Assembly (NCBI RefSeq): GCF_902459465.1
Contig: NC_047083.1
Location: 250,501 to 314,500 of the forward strand
DNA length: 64,000 nt
Direction of reading: 5' to 3'
Source of the DNA: Asterias rubens
Lineage: Eukaryota; Echinodermata; Asteroidea; Forcipulatida; Asteriidae
This document shows, in pieces, positions 1 to 12,839 of this stretch (positions within the stretch are counted from its first letter, which is position 1; the number at the start of each line of letters is the position of its first letter). The notes under the pieces are model-generated. The model worked only from the letters and a program-made list of their open reading frames with translations. It ran no database searches and had not been told where the DNA came from. The position numbers and the translations under genes are program-made.

Positions 1-240
1 TATCAAGGAAGAAATTTCATGCTAAGCAAATTGTTGGGCTTAGCAGCTCTATGAAATTGGGCCCTGCGCTTATGATCACAATGCAAGCGCAGAATTTCTG
101 TGCTAGCTTAGACTGCCTAGTAACGTGGAAAATAAGCTTAACGTAAACGCAGCATTCCCTTCTTCCTCAAGCAAGATTCTTTGCGAACGGTAAGCAGAGC
201 CATGAAATTTGCCCCTAACGAAGACAGTACATTGGTTATC

Positions 241-2480
241 AATCCCCAGTCAGTAAACATTTGACTTTAACTGTAAAAAAACCCTCTGCAAACAACTCCT
301 GTATTTGCCATAAAAACACTCAAACTTAGAATTAGATATTTACAGTAGAGGATTAAGCTCCCGTAACCCACCATTCATCTTTATATTGGGATAATCCAGA
401 TCTTGTTAGGGACCTAAATGATGATTGATGGCAAACATATTTAGAATCTAATTGTGAAAGATTAAGTGAGCTGAATAAATATTTGGATGGATAGAGATTA
501 GGTTCATATGGAAGGTAGAGCTACTGTAGGGTGCAGTTTGCTGTATAGTAGTAAAGATGAATTCATTGCCAGCAGATTTCAACTTATTTCTTTAAAATGG
601 ACCATTATACCATTGGTTTGTGGAAACGTTTGATTCTTTTTATATAATGTAGATACAATAAAACTAACCTGTGAAAATTTCATTTCAAAAGGTGATAGTG
701 TTTTTGAGGCTGGAAATCGCTAGCGGTTATGTCCACGCCGGATGAATAATCCATAATTGGAAAACACAACCTGAGAAATATTTAAATTTAGGGGATGTCT
801 TTTTCCATAACATTACTACGAAGTAAAATGATTCTCAAAATGCTTTATACTACCAAAAGCTGCCCTGTATTTCTACCCATGGAGGTAAAAATATAATCTA
901 TTTCTACCTCCGTGTTCTGACATAGTAAGTTTTAATTATTATTAAATTTAAAAGGTGATTATTATTATTTTGTATTTTGTTAAATTGTTATATTCAGCAC
1001 CCAAACAGCGCAAGCGCCAATGAATAAAAATATTAAAACATTATAAAACAGCAAATTGTATCTCAAACGTAAACCTTCCCTTCACTAAGAAAAAACTCTC
1101 AAAACGTAATTATCGCTTTGTGGCTTAACGTCTCTATTGAAGAAAAAAAGGGACATTCTTTCAGCGTATGTCATATAGAAAGAAAATCAATGCTGGCATA
1201 CTGGATGATTTTATGACGCACTTGCACAATTCACGAGTTGACCTAATTCCGGTACCCTCTATAGCTTTCCCCGTATCCTCACCCTAACATCAGGCTTTCC
1301 CCGTACCCTCACCATCATCGGACTTAAACACAACTACTACATTATCAAAACAATTGTGACTACTCAATCATATCAAATTGACAGTTAACAACTTGGGAAA
1401 GTGTCAAACAAGATATTACCCACTGAATCATAAGACATTCCCATACTGAGATGTTGAGCCATTATACAAATGCAACCATCAAAAGGCCTTACGGGTTTGT
1501 TGCTATGGTAACCAAGAATGTCCATTAAGTGATGATATTTTATTAATGTCTATATGAGACGTACATGAAAGTAGTGCGATGCTTTCCCTCTGAGTTCTAG
1601 TTGTTCCAATTTAAGAACCGACTCTTAACCAAGATGCTATCAAGATGTTTTTGGATAAAGAGAATTTGTTATTGTTATTTTACTAAGTTACAAAATGTGT
1701 ATTTTATAGTTGTGTATTTAATAAGCCCTATAGATGCATCATAAAGATTGAACCTGCTATGTGTTTAAATAGTGGTTGAATTAAAAATTACCCCCTTTCA
1801 ACGCTAAAAATAATGATATTTAATTTAAAAACAGAAAGGTAGGCCTATACATGTTGAAATATTGAGCCTTTGAGACAGACTCTGCTAGGTTCCAAACATC
1901 AGGCCATTAACTAGTTTTTTTTAATGATACAATGGGTCCTTTTGGTGTGTAAAGCAGTTGTAAAACAGCTATTTCTATTTTCTCATGTTAAATAATAATA
2001 AAACAATCACCGATAACACAGGCAAGACTATACTAAATGTTTGTTATAAATCATAATAATATTTCCATCTTTTGGAAAAGAAAACCTAAGCCTAAAGGCA
2101 GAAAAACAAACTCATACTCCGACGAGAAAATCTGACACTGAGGCACACCTCAAGGCATTTGGTTAATACTTGGAAACAAAACACTAGACATTAAGTAGAA
2201 ACTAAGATGATACCCTGTGGTCATTCTTTGTTTCTTCAATAAACATTCATCATTTACCAACCCCCCCCCCCCCCCTCCCCCAGGAAAAAAGTCCTTCTAA
2301 ATAAAAGAAATTGGTTAACACAAGTAACCCGAAGGATGATTTTTCAGAGGGAAAACAAACATCGGTGCAACAACCAAATGATAATCTTCATCCCGATGCA
2401 AAATTAACATTAATCACTTTGCTATATAATGGTGTAAAATTGGCATATTAAGCAAAATCAGATGCATACTATAAGAATTT
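241..2480. other. non-coding, no recognised feature
   Basis: AT-rich sequence with no open frame worth naming. A short GGAGGTA foldback lies at 877-912 and an interrupted C-run at 2260-2280. Confidence 0.5.
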
Positions 2481-2487
2481 TATTAAA

Positions 2488-2632
2488 GGTGAGATATAAT
2501 CTCTTTCTCAAAAACTACATTACTTTCTCACAATGTTTTATACTACCAACAGCTCTACATTGCTCGGTACCAAGGAAGTTTTAATGCTATCAATTATTTT
2601 GAGTAATTACCAATAGTGTCCAAGCGTCCTAC
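2488..2632. mobile_element. family B right half
   Basis: Contains CTTTCTCACAATGTTTTATA and GAGTAATTACCAATAGTGTC, matching the right part of the 9.6 kb copy. Confidence 0.65.
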
Positions 2633-3099
2633 ATAAAATTCTAACGATACAAAACTCACTCCTGGTCTAGTCTAGTGCCATCTACTGTCCATGTACACCC
2701 AGTCGCTCACAGCTAAATAATAACGTATGTACAAGCTATTTTTAATAAGTTGATGATAGTGTCAGTCAGTCAACTCCGTTCATCCCGTAAAATTAAATTC
2801 TGACTCAAATTGGTTTCTGCTGGGCTGGATGAGCGCATGGTTTGATAGGCATTTTGTTCAAGTGTAGATAATTGCTTTTACAATAGGAAACAGTAACGTT
2901 GGCAGTCAACCAAGATGTAGGGAGGGGGAAAGGGGAAATAGGGGGGTGGGGGCAGTGATCCAGGTGTGGGGAGGGGCAGTGAGGCGAGTTGTGAAATGGG
3001 GCAAGGATCCAAGTGGGAAGGGGGTCGTTAGATTACAGAGTATTGTAATCCTTCAATATGTTCGACTGAGGAATATAAAACACTTTGATTAATTTTTCA

Positions 3100-3205
3100 G
3101 GCCTGAATGCTTTGTTTTTGAAAGGGCAAGGGCACCAAGGCATTTTCATTGGTAAAGGACACCCTATAAGGAAATTGTAAATTTCTACTGTAAGCATACT
3201 AAAGG
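3100..3205. mobile_element. family A fragment
   Basis: Left part only: CAGGCCTGAATGCTT, AAAGGGCAAGGGCACCAAGG and a following GGAAATTGTAAATTTCTACTG, then unrelated sequence. Confidence 0.6.
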
Positions 3206-3889
3206 CACCGATCATTATGGGAATTTATAACTTACATGTATTCCGATTTCATCATTAGAAAAAGACTGACAGGCTGTTTTTCTAAATTTAAAGTACTCAC
3301 AAATCGAAAATCTCAAATTGAAAAATTCTGATTTTACTTCTTATGCTTGAGGTACAATAGTTGTTTTTAATTTCTCAAATATCAGAGCTTGGGATTAGAT
3401 GCAGATTCGGGTGTAATTTTCTCCTTTTGTCCCTCCAGGCATTTGTACAGTAGAGTATATTCTCTCATCACTTCCTACGTATCTAAAGCTAACCTAAAAC
3501 TACTCCCTTAGGCATTTTGATATATTTTTTTATAAAATGCTTTTCAAAGCAGAGACGTTAGAAGTTGGTGATAGTCGAAGTCTGATGACAGAAAAATCGA
3601 GACCTAAAACTTATCCTGAACAATACATTTATCTCTGAAACGCTGATCAGAACAAACCGGTTCTTCTCAGAGTGACCACTACTCCCAAAGACATTTTACA
3701 TGGTGTCACTGCAAACCTTACTTACATCGGTAATGTGTTTTAAAAAGAGACAGGATTTGCTAGTTCTGAAAGCTAAACAAAGACAGGAAGACAATAGCCT
3801 TAAAGGTGATGTTTCATTGTTTGGTTCTATAATCAACGTGCTGATTTATGGGCCAAATTATTATTAAGAAAGATACTATGAAATTAAAG

Positions 3890-4076
3890 CGCAGGCCTGA
3901 TACTTCAAAGAGGCGACAAAAGCGATTCCTCTGTGCCCCCTAGTCATTGCCTTGGTGCCCTTTAAATGCTCCAGTAGAAATTTACAATATGGGTTCATTT
4001 ACGAAGGAGAAAATGCCCTTAATAGTGTCCCTGCCCTTTCAAAAATAAAAAACCAAGCAAACAGGAATGAATCATT
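3890..4076. mobile_element. family A element, diverged, inverted orientation
   Basis: Starts CAGGCCTGATACTTC and ends with AAGCAAACAGG, with the internal blocks (GCCTTGGTGCCC, TGCCCTTTCAAAAA) in reverse order relative to the 11.6 kb copy. No target duplication is visible. Confidence 0.65.
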
Positions 4077-4639
4077 TTTGTGCCGCTGTGTTTTTATCAA
4101 GTACAGAGTGACATAGCTTCCCCTTTAATATGACGGAAGATTGGTATCCTGCTGCATTGCTGTACTAACTACCCAGGGAGATGGTTGGTAGGAAGCTGGG
4201 TTACCGGTTGTTCATTGTGGTTTCTCCAGCGGAATGGTAACTCACTATGAGATTGATTCAGCCAATGCCAAGTGGGACCCTCTCAAGTAATTGGCTTCAC
4301 CCATTATTCATGGAGGGGTGTTTAGGAATGTGACGGAGGTTCAAGTTATGGAGATAGGAGTAAATTGGGTTTTGGCAATAATGCATTGACTGACAGGGTG
4401 TCCTGAAGCATCTTTAAAAGAGGGGTAAACTTGATCAAAAACGGAAATTGAGCTAAGGGTAATAAGATTTCTAAATACAACTCGAGTCAATTAAGATGCT
4501 TACTGGTTTTAAAGAAGTACTTTAACAAATTTCTTTCATTCCCAGCCAATTCAAAATGTGTTGACTAGGTTTTGACATTTTTTTCATCATAAATCTGTTC
4601 AACCGAAAATACTAACAACTTTTAACAACTGACTTTTCT

Positions 4640-4770
4640 ATTAAAAAAATGAGTGGGGCACCATTCGCAACAATGTATACTTTATGGTATTTGGCTGGTA
4701 AACAGTAAAGCAAGATTTATCCCTGCTTAGCAAGTTTATATGCTTACATCATTCATGAAATTGGGCCCCA
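4640..4770. repeat. family F repeat
   Basis: GAGTGGGGCACCATTCGCAA through ATGAAATTGGGCCC. Confidence 0.65.
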
Positions 4771-6269
4771 CAGAACACTCACACCATGGAGGTAGTTCTA
4801 ACACCACGCCTAAACAATGTCTAATTTTTTAGACAAATTGACAGATTTCTTTCTTGCAGTCCCTTCAAGTAAAGTAAATAGGTTTATTTTCTCGGAAACG
4901 CTTTCTACAAATATTCAGGACAAATACTCCTAATGGGGGTGGGGGGGGGGGGCAAGGGGTATCTTGTTCAACTGCTCATCCTACTCATTCCAGGAATGCT
5001 GTTAATCTGTGAGATTTGACTGAACAGGAAGCCTGAAGATCTTAAATCAATCATCAAATCAATCATCAAATCAATTCACTGATGTCGGATCAAATAAATC
5101 AACTCTCTAGAGGTTTCTTCAAAACTTGATTGATAAATTGATGCGTTCCAGAACCCTGCTAATGGCCGGTAAAAAGCCCCAAGAGCGTCAAATTAAATTC
5201 TGTATGAAATTTATCAATTAAAATTCAGCATTTTACAGAAACTAAAAGACCCAAGCTGAAAAGCCATGTCCTTAAAGAAAACAATAATTAAGTCTTGATC
5301 TACATGATGTTTGTAACTCACTACAAACCTAAACTATACGCTCCGAGTCCGAGTTATGCTACTTTACAGCGTATCCAAACTTCCCATGGCTTTCTAGCAC
5401 CGCCAGCACAACATCAAATATTACATAAAATATATATATGGTTTGAAAGATTTATATATGGTTTGAAACAAATTGTAGCTTGTTAAACTTGAAAGATTCT
5501 AGAAGTCAAGAAATGTCACTATGATGGACATTTCAAAGATTTTGAATGACAATCAATAACATGGAAAACAACTTGAGGGGGATTCACCTTTTTTTAAAAG
5601 TCTGGTTCCTTTTATATCATGAGAATTACAACTGCCATTGTCATTAGTATATGTAGGGTACCAGACACAGGTCTTTTTTCATCTACTACATATAAGTGAA
5701 CTTTAAGACCTCAGTGAATGACTAACAGCATCCATAAGAAGACTGAGGAGAAATATGTGAAATGTCTTTCAGCACCTTGCATTTGGCTTCAAGATTGACG
5801 GACCCCGTTTGCTTCAAAAAATGGCCCAGGACTTGAAATTGATTATGCCATAACATTTAAATTAGACTGGCAAACATGCTCTTTGAATATTAAAAACTGA
5901 TTAGATTAGCAAACTAGTCCTTTGAGCTTTACGTTGAGTCACTCGCCACCTTGCAGTTTGTTCTAGAGATTGAGAGCTTCATTAAAGCAATTACAAGACA
6001 GGCAAGCTAGTCCTTCAAAACAGACAGACTAAATATGAAACATAACCAATTACTGTCAGATAAAATTTATGAGTCAACCAAAACAAACACGTAAACACTG
6101 TATCAAAGGACACATTAGATCCCTGACATTGACTAAAATAAAATCTTTAAAGATGAGTGTAAATCCACGAATATTTTACTGTGTGTTCAGAATTTTGAAC
6201 CAGAGAAACCCGCAACCTTAGGATAAAACAGTGTCAAAAGGGTAGCAGTTTGTTCCCTCAGGAGCCACA

Positions 6270-6440
6270 CATAAATCCAATCTTATTTCCAATAAACGAC
6301 GACGCACAACGGTACCATGCACTACCGATCAATAAGAACAAACATGTGCGGACACTGACCAGCAAACATGGCCGCCGTACCATACCGCATACCGGTCAAG
6401 CAAGGCAACCCTTCCAGCAACGTAGCTAGCTCCACGCTAT
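6270..6440. promoter_or_regulatory. promoter-like patch, owner gene not found
   Basis: Two CCAAT boxes about 12 bp apart (ATCCAATC and TTCCAATA) are followed by a CG-containing stretch and AACATGGCCGCC at 6366, a good start context. The plus-strand frame from this ATG stays open for 23 codons (MAAVPYRIPVKQGNPSS...) with no convincing donor. I could not link it to exons on either strand. Confidence 0.2.
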
Positions 6441-7385
6441 TTTGGGACTAATACAAATTGCTAGCTTCCACACACGCTGCCTTTAACCACAGCAGTTCAT
6501 AATAAATATAGGCTTACTCAGCCAAATTATGCACGGACATAGAATTGGTCGACGGTTGACCACCTTATGAAGGTTGCTGCGTCGTCAGACCACAATATAC
6601 TAAAATGGAATAGGTTTTACCTACAATACTTTAGTTGATTACTTCGTTGGTTATTGAAATGGAATTAGAAACATGTGGAAAGGAGCATCTGAAATATTCA
6701 TGGGGGAGGGGGGAATATGAGAATTAAGATGACCAACTAAAAAACACTTTCAGTTTGGTAATATATTAGATAAAAACCTTTTAGAATCCCATTCAATATA
6801 AAAGAGAAGATAATTTTTAACTACATTAAATATTTCAGGGGTTTTAGTTGACTAATTACATTCAGTTCTTTAGAAAAATGCTTAAAAAACACTTGATTTT
6901 CTTAAAAGCATTTACTTAGCCTAACTATTCATTTTTTGTTTCTCTTTTCTTATTTTTATTAAACAAAAACATTCACATTTTCAAAATGAAATGTCATAAT
7001 AATGTCTGTGTGGGAAAAAAAAAAAACCAAAACACTCCTCCTGAATAAAAAAAAAAAATTAAACAGTTGAATATTTATTAAATTTTGAAATTCTTCTGTT
7101 TGAAACTAATGATTTACTTTCTAATCATGATGATCCTTTCTTCCTAACAAATAACTTTCAACGGTAATTCAAACTCAAAAGACTTGAATACTAGAATTTT
7201 TAATTTAGTTTCCTATTCACAAAAAGAAACCGTAATAATAGCACTGGTAGCACTACATTGTACAAATAGTTACATGCTGTATTTGATGTGTTTATAAACA
7301 CTCATATCAACAATGCAAAGACTGCCTTGACCATCCAACAAAATAAAACCAGAGACATGAATAATTCAGGATAAACAAAGGGTGA

Positions 7386-7715
7386 AGGTCAGATGACTGA
7401 GGACAATGTACCATGACGTCAACATCTAAGGTCATCTCAGGACATGGAACATTCCTCTAGAGAAAAGAACATCCCTGGCAAGCAATATTCAGGTCAACCA
7501 TGTTCAAGCGCTTATGAATAATTCAACAGGATGTATGCATTATTCATGAAGAGGTTGAAGGTCAGGCTGTGTACTTTGAAAGCTCAAAATTAGACACTTG
7601 AGGTCATAGATAGAAGTTAATGGAGGACAAATGTTATGAGCATCAAAGGATAAAAGGCATTTACTAAAGCATTGAATTATGACATCAGATCATAAAGATG
7701 AATAGAGTGAGGTCA
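7386..7715 (+). promoter_or_regulatory. cluster of six AGGTCA half-sites and a CRE
   Basis: AGGTCA occurs on the plus strand at 7386, 7429, 7491, 7559, 7601 and 7710, and TGACGTCA at about 7414. AGGTCA is the core half-site of most nuclear receptors. Chance expectation for both strands of 330 bp is well below one. It may be an enhancer or a decayed tandem repeat; the sequence between sites does not align well by eye. Confidence 0.3.
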
Positions 7716-7784
7716 ACTCGATCAATGATGAGCACGTTTCTAAAATCATATCAAAGATTTATTAAATGCAAGGAAACTTTGGGT

Positions 7785-8115
7785 AATTGTCAAAGACCAG
7801 TACCCTTACTTTGTGTATCCCAACATATGCATCAAATAACAAACCTGTGAAAATTACGGCTTAATTGGTCATCCAAGTTGCATGAAAATAATAAAAGAAA
7901 AAACACCCTTGTTGCGTTGAATTGTGTGCTTTCAGATGAAAAGGCTTCATGCCTGAAGCCTTTCCCATACCATAATTTCAGTCGAAAATTTAACTTCAAC
8001 TAAATTTCTTTAAAGGTTGTAATTTCTAACAGTGTTATAGCTTTCCAGTGGTCTACTCTTTACCACGTAATGGTCATAAATTTTTGGAGAAATTACCAGA
8101 AGTACCAAATGTTAT
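7785..8115. mobile_element. family B, diverged subfamily
   Basis: GGTAATTGTCAAAGACCAGT and ACAAACCTGTGAAAATT blocks are followed by the right-hand variant (TTTCTAACAGTGTTATAGC) also seen at 45.36 kb. Confidence 0.6.
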
Positions 8116-8714
8116 GGTATTTTACCATTCTGGTTAACACAATTTTACAAGCTAAAATAATTTTCATCTTACTGACTGAGACAAAAATGTTTTTTTTGTG
8201 ACTTGTTTTACTCACTTCTCAAAAAAAAAACCCAGCACTTCAGGAACTCAGCAAGTAACATTTTAAGGGACGATTTCTACCATCATTATCTTCAAACCAT
8301 GTTAAAACTAAGCAAGTTATAAAATATGTGGCCATTAGGCCTATGTTTAGTGTTACAAAAAGTACTCAAATCGCTTAAGAGGCTGGGTTTTGCAGGCTCA
8401 TTTAAGATTTTAATCTCTGGGGTTTTGGTTCATGACAAAGTAATGTTCTGGAATTACTCTTATTTGTATAAACAGTCAAAAGGTTTTTTAACAAAGGTCC
8501 CTTGTGATTTCATGTCAAGCATATGTTAAAAAATACATTGTGAATGGCTTCCTTAGTGTGGTTTCCTTGTGAACAAAACACTTCTTCATACAAAGACTAA
8601 TCCTATTTGGATTGAGGTGGGACATAATTGTACCTGCTTGTCACTCTCTCTGCATAGTGCATTCTGGAACCATCTGGAACCAAAGAGTTATTTGTTTGAA
8701 TAAACTACTGGGTC

Positions 8715-8950
8715 TCCCAATAAACTATCCAAGTCCACATCAACTTGACTATGAACACAACATAGAGTTGCCCAAGTCTGCACTTGTTTACTGCACAAGG
8801 ACTTAATCAAACATTGAGACCTAGACAAATTTGATAAAAACACCAAAATATAAGTCAGATTTTTCTAATCTATTCAAGTCCACATTCAACTTGACTACGT
8901 ACACAACAACATAGAGTTGTCCAAATCCACACTTGTTTAGTACACAGACT
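8715..8950. repeat. imperfect tandem duplication
   Basis: CAAGTCCACATCAACTTGAC near 8730 and CAAGTCCACATTCAACTTGA near 8875, each followed by an ACATAGAGTTG(C/T)CCAA block. Confidence 0.8.
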
Positions 8951-9584
8951 TATATTAAAGTCCAAGATTGAGATGAGACAATTTTAAAATAAAAACAAGA
9001 CCTAAATATAAGTTGAATTTGGGATCGTTGTTAGTGTAAGGTTGGGATTCAAGACACTATTGCTATCACTATTAGAAGCATGTATTGTTACGCCAGAAAA
9101 ATTGACAAAACCTATTTTCTATTCCATAGCGCAAAATTCTACCTGCAATAATAATAAAATCAGGCCTAATCATAACAGATTTTGGAAGAGTTGAATATTT
9201 GTATAACCAACAATTCAAGCCTTAACACCCAGTAAGAAAAAAGGGCACCAGTATAATTGAGACACACATCTAAAGTAAACTACAAATCAATTTAAAGCCT
9301 TGAAGGTTTTTTTGAATATGAGTTGGCAATCTTGATGTTGGTTCAAGGTGAGGTTATACATCAAGTAAGTGTATGAGCTATATTGCTCACATTAACAGCA
9401 GGGGGTGCTCCCCACATCAAAATCTGGTGTAAATTACTATGTACATTAAAACACAAAGGGGGTATGACCACAAGCTTGGTTTTTAGAGATTACTAGCCCT
9501 ACAAAGTATTGGCCCACAAATACTCTTCATCTGACACAGATGGTTTATATTTTTGGGTGAACTTTTTAAAAGCTCTTTTTGTAC

Positions 9585-9941
9585 TTAAAGACAGTGGACA
9601 CTATTGGTAATTGTCAAAGACCAGTCTTCTCATTTGGTGTATGTCAACATATGCATGAAATAACAAACCTGTGAAAATTTGAGCTCAATTGGTCGTTGAA
9701 GTTGCGAGATAATAATGAAAGAAAAAACACCCTTGTCACACGAAGTTGTGTGCGTTTAGATGGTTGATTTCGAGACCTCAAGTTCTAAACTTGAGGTCTC
9801 GAAATCAAACTACTCCACTTCAAAGGGAGCCGTTTCTCACAATGTTTTATACTACCAACCTCTCCCCATTACTCGTTACCTAATAAGGTTTTATGCTAAT
9901 AATTATTTTGAGTAATTACCAATAGTGTCCACTGCCTTTAA
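9585..9941. mobile_element. family B element, complete (357 bp)
   Basis: Begins TTAAAGACAGTGGACACTAT and ends with the near-exact inverse (AATAGTGTCCACTGCCTTTAA). The middle has a perfect hairpin of GATTTCGAGACCTCAAG. Outer TTAA at both ends suggests a TTAA target, as used by the piggyBac superfamily; it encodes no protein. Confidence 0.8.
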
Positions 9942-10416
9942 GCTGCATTGTTTTGTTTTTACACTATTATGGTGTTCATGCACCTTTTTGTCAATAAGGC
10001 TTTGATTTCTATTTTGCTAACTTTTTACTGGTGTACTTTTCTGTGTAAATAGTCAAAGCTTCAATGAAACTTTTACAAATTAAGATATAAGTGTAAATAA
10101 GGTCATTCCAATGATGAACAACTTGATTCCGGTGCGCTACTTGCCAAACTTAGAACAATGATTTACTTACATAAAAAAAATTGATCTTAAAGATCTTTTG
10201 ATACCACATAATCTGGGATGAAACTGACTAGAATTTGATAGTGAATGGGTTCAATTATTACGAGCATCCGGATCTAATGACCGCTACACACAGGTATCTT
10301 GAGTCATCTCCTGCATGTCTTATACGTTAACTCTCAACCCCCCCCCCCCTCCCTCCCCGAAGTCATACACACTCTCTACCACCTCCCAACCAAAGTCTTC
10401 AAACATAGTCCCACAT

Positions 10417-10612
10417 ACCATGCAGGAAAATACTTTTAAAGCACCTTGAGCGTCACTGAATGAGGGATATGCGCCCTATATAAGAAGCCAGTATTAATAT
10501 TATAAATGCTACACACTTTCTACCCCCCCCCCCCCACATCAACGTCTTCAAACGTTTACAGGAAAATACTGTGTTTTAAAGCACCTTGAGCGTCACTAAG
10601 TGAGGGGTAACT
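10417..10612 (+). mobile_element. two SINE-tail fragments
   Basis: AAAGCACCTTGAGCGTCACT occurs at about 10438 and 10577; the first continues GATATGCGCCCTATATAAG, the same tail as the 38 kb SINE. Confidence 0.5.
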
Positions 10613-11628
10613 TTCCATGGTAAAATATTTTGACTAAGCATTTTTTTGCACACTGACTGCTACTACTAATTAGTGAGAAAGTGATGAGTTTTGAGTAGCA
10701 ACTGAGACATACATGAACTTTACTGCTGAGCATTTTTCTATGCTTTTCCGAAGGGAAATCAGTCATAAATATTTAAAAAAAAATATATATAAAAAAAGGA
10801 AGGGAAAAAAAAAGGAAGAAAAAAGAAAAAGGAAAAAAAAAACTTTATTTCTAAATAGACTGGTATCATAAACCAAGTGTTCTTTCACGATAAACTGATT
10901 AAAACATTTTTGAACGGTGTGTAGCCTATCTTTGTTCAGGGCAACAAATACCAGTATATTTGTTTACACTAACCATGGAGGTAATGCACTAACAATGGTG
11001 TGTTTATGTAGCCTGTTTTTTTAGTCCTTGGGTCAAATCGAGTCATCATGTTAAACATTTTAAAAATCAAGGCAAAAACACCAAAAAGGACAAATTTTAA
11101 ATGAATTCATTTTATATATTATGATTGACTGAAGTTTGGTTTGGGCATGAATCTTTCAATCGATTTACATCAAGAATTTCATTGTTTAATCCCCATAACT
11201 GCATACAGAATACAAATATTTCTACTAAATTTTAGGCAAGCAATTAAGAAGAACAAAAATTGTTTTTGACGTAAAGACGCTGAATTTACTAAACACAAAC
11301 ACATTTTGTCCTTACTTTCGTATGCATTAACATTTGAGCCCTCTGATACCACTCTTGATAAAAATAGGTTTATCATTGATCAAAAAGCAAAAAAATGTAA
11401 AATAAATTTAATAATAATTACGACAAGAGACTAAGCGCATAATGCAACACATAAAACAACATGACATGATAAACAAAGCAATAATTACATTAAAAAAGCT
11501 TCAAACAATCGAGTCTTTAAAAGTCCTTTCCTTGAAAGTAAGGAGATAATCAGCTAGGAAAATGTGAAAGAGTCGTTCCATAATTATGCAATAATAATTA
11601 TCAACGGCACTAACCCCCTCAAACATAT

Positions 11629-11804
11629 CAGGGCTGTATGCTTCGTTTTTCAAAGGGCAAGTGCACCAAGGCATTTTCTCTTTGGCAAAGGGCACCCTAT
11701 GAGGAAATTGTAAATTTCTACCAGAGCATTTCACGGGCACCAAGGCAATGACAAGGGGCAACGGAGGCAATCGCCTCTGTTGCCTCCGTGAAGTATCAGG
11801 CCTG
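11629..11804. mobile_element. family A element, complete (176 bp), TSD ACATAT
   Basis: Ends in CAGGGCTG and CAGGCCTG and is flanked by the direct repeat ACATAT (11623-11628 and 11805-11810). The termini extend to imperfect inverted repeats (CAGGCCTGTATGCTTCG against CAGGCCTGATACTTCG). It encodes no protein; a non-autonomous DNA transposon is the best fit. Confidence 0.8.
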
Positions 11805-12314
11805 ACATATCTTATATCTGAATAATATTCAAAACCACAACTTCCTAGATTTTAGAACATGTAGAAAGGCCAACATTACGACAACATTAATTAAATTGCA
11901 GAAATTCATTCTTCACCTGTACACACAAATTCCCTGAAACATTAAAAAGTTAGGGGAAAATCTACCTATTAAAAGTTAATTTCAATGCGTAAATTTTATA
12001 AAAATTCCACTTAAAACACACCTTGTGGAAAGACGACATTTACACTTATTAAAATGTTGGGTAATAATTCCAAAAGGAGGCCAAACGAGTTGGGAAAAAA
12101 TCATCAAAAATGACCCATATTTGGTTTGACCGATTTGTTATTATAATTAGGGTGACACATTCTGGTGAAAAGGCAAGTTCTATGGCACGACTGGTCACCG
12201 CATGGACGGTCGAATCTTTGCGGTTTGACCGTACTGACCACCCCATTGAATAAACCACATGAAAAAAACATAAAATTAGCAGTAATTTTCCACAAAACCA
12301 AGCATGGTTCTTAC

Positions 12315-12342
12315 CTGACACCGCTAACGCCATGTTAAACAT
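12315..12342 (-). CDS. candidate first coding exon of an unidentified gene (minus strand)
   Basis: ATG at 12342 (or 12333, context AACATGGCG) gives MFNMALAVSG up to a strong donor, G|GTAAGA. About 400 bp downstream on the same strand, a 17-base segment (917-933 of the 11 kb block, i.e. 11917-11933) has a strong acceptor (a pyrimidine tract ending TTTCAG) and donor (CAG|GTGAAG) and would continue in frame as GNLCVQ. I found no further exons I trust and recognise no family. The segment upstream (12350-12530) is richer in CG dinucleotides than its surroundings, as promoters often are. This is a weak call. Confidence 0.25.
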
Positions 12343-12839
12343 TCAAAACGTGTTCACACAGTCTTCACTCGAGTAGAATTTCGACAGTTTTTCTCTCCTT
12401 TTTCCCCGGCTACTACAGTCCTCCGGAGAAAAACTTTGCAATGTTGGTCACCTCGTCAAACAAATCATTCGCTAGCTGAACCTTTCAACTCCTTTTGGCC
12501 GTGGCCGGAGTGGCTTTAGTTCAAGGACGATGGACAGGGTGGGATGGGCAGTGCTGCACTGCTTGACCACAGCGTGTGTGCAATACGCACAACACGGCAG
12601 AATTGCCACTATCGCCCTCTGCCACACGCTCAGCCTTCAGCTGAAAATGCTGAATTTCCCGAGGCGATTTCAAGTCCAAAATGAGAGCTGTCTGCAGATT
12701 TCCTTCCTCCTAAGTGACCACCGGTAGTTCAACTCTCAGGTCCAATGGTTTTCAAGGGATGGCATAATCATGGCAGCCGATGCATAGGAGAATTTCGCAA
12801 TGATATGTAGGCTTTCAAATGTAGTTTAGAGCGTTGTCA

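Noticed and set aside
12049-12342. 97-codon uninterrupted minus-strand protein
   Set aside because: A strong donor after the tenth codon and the lack of conserved features make reading past it unlikely; only the short first exon is kept as a weak candidate.
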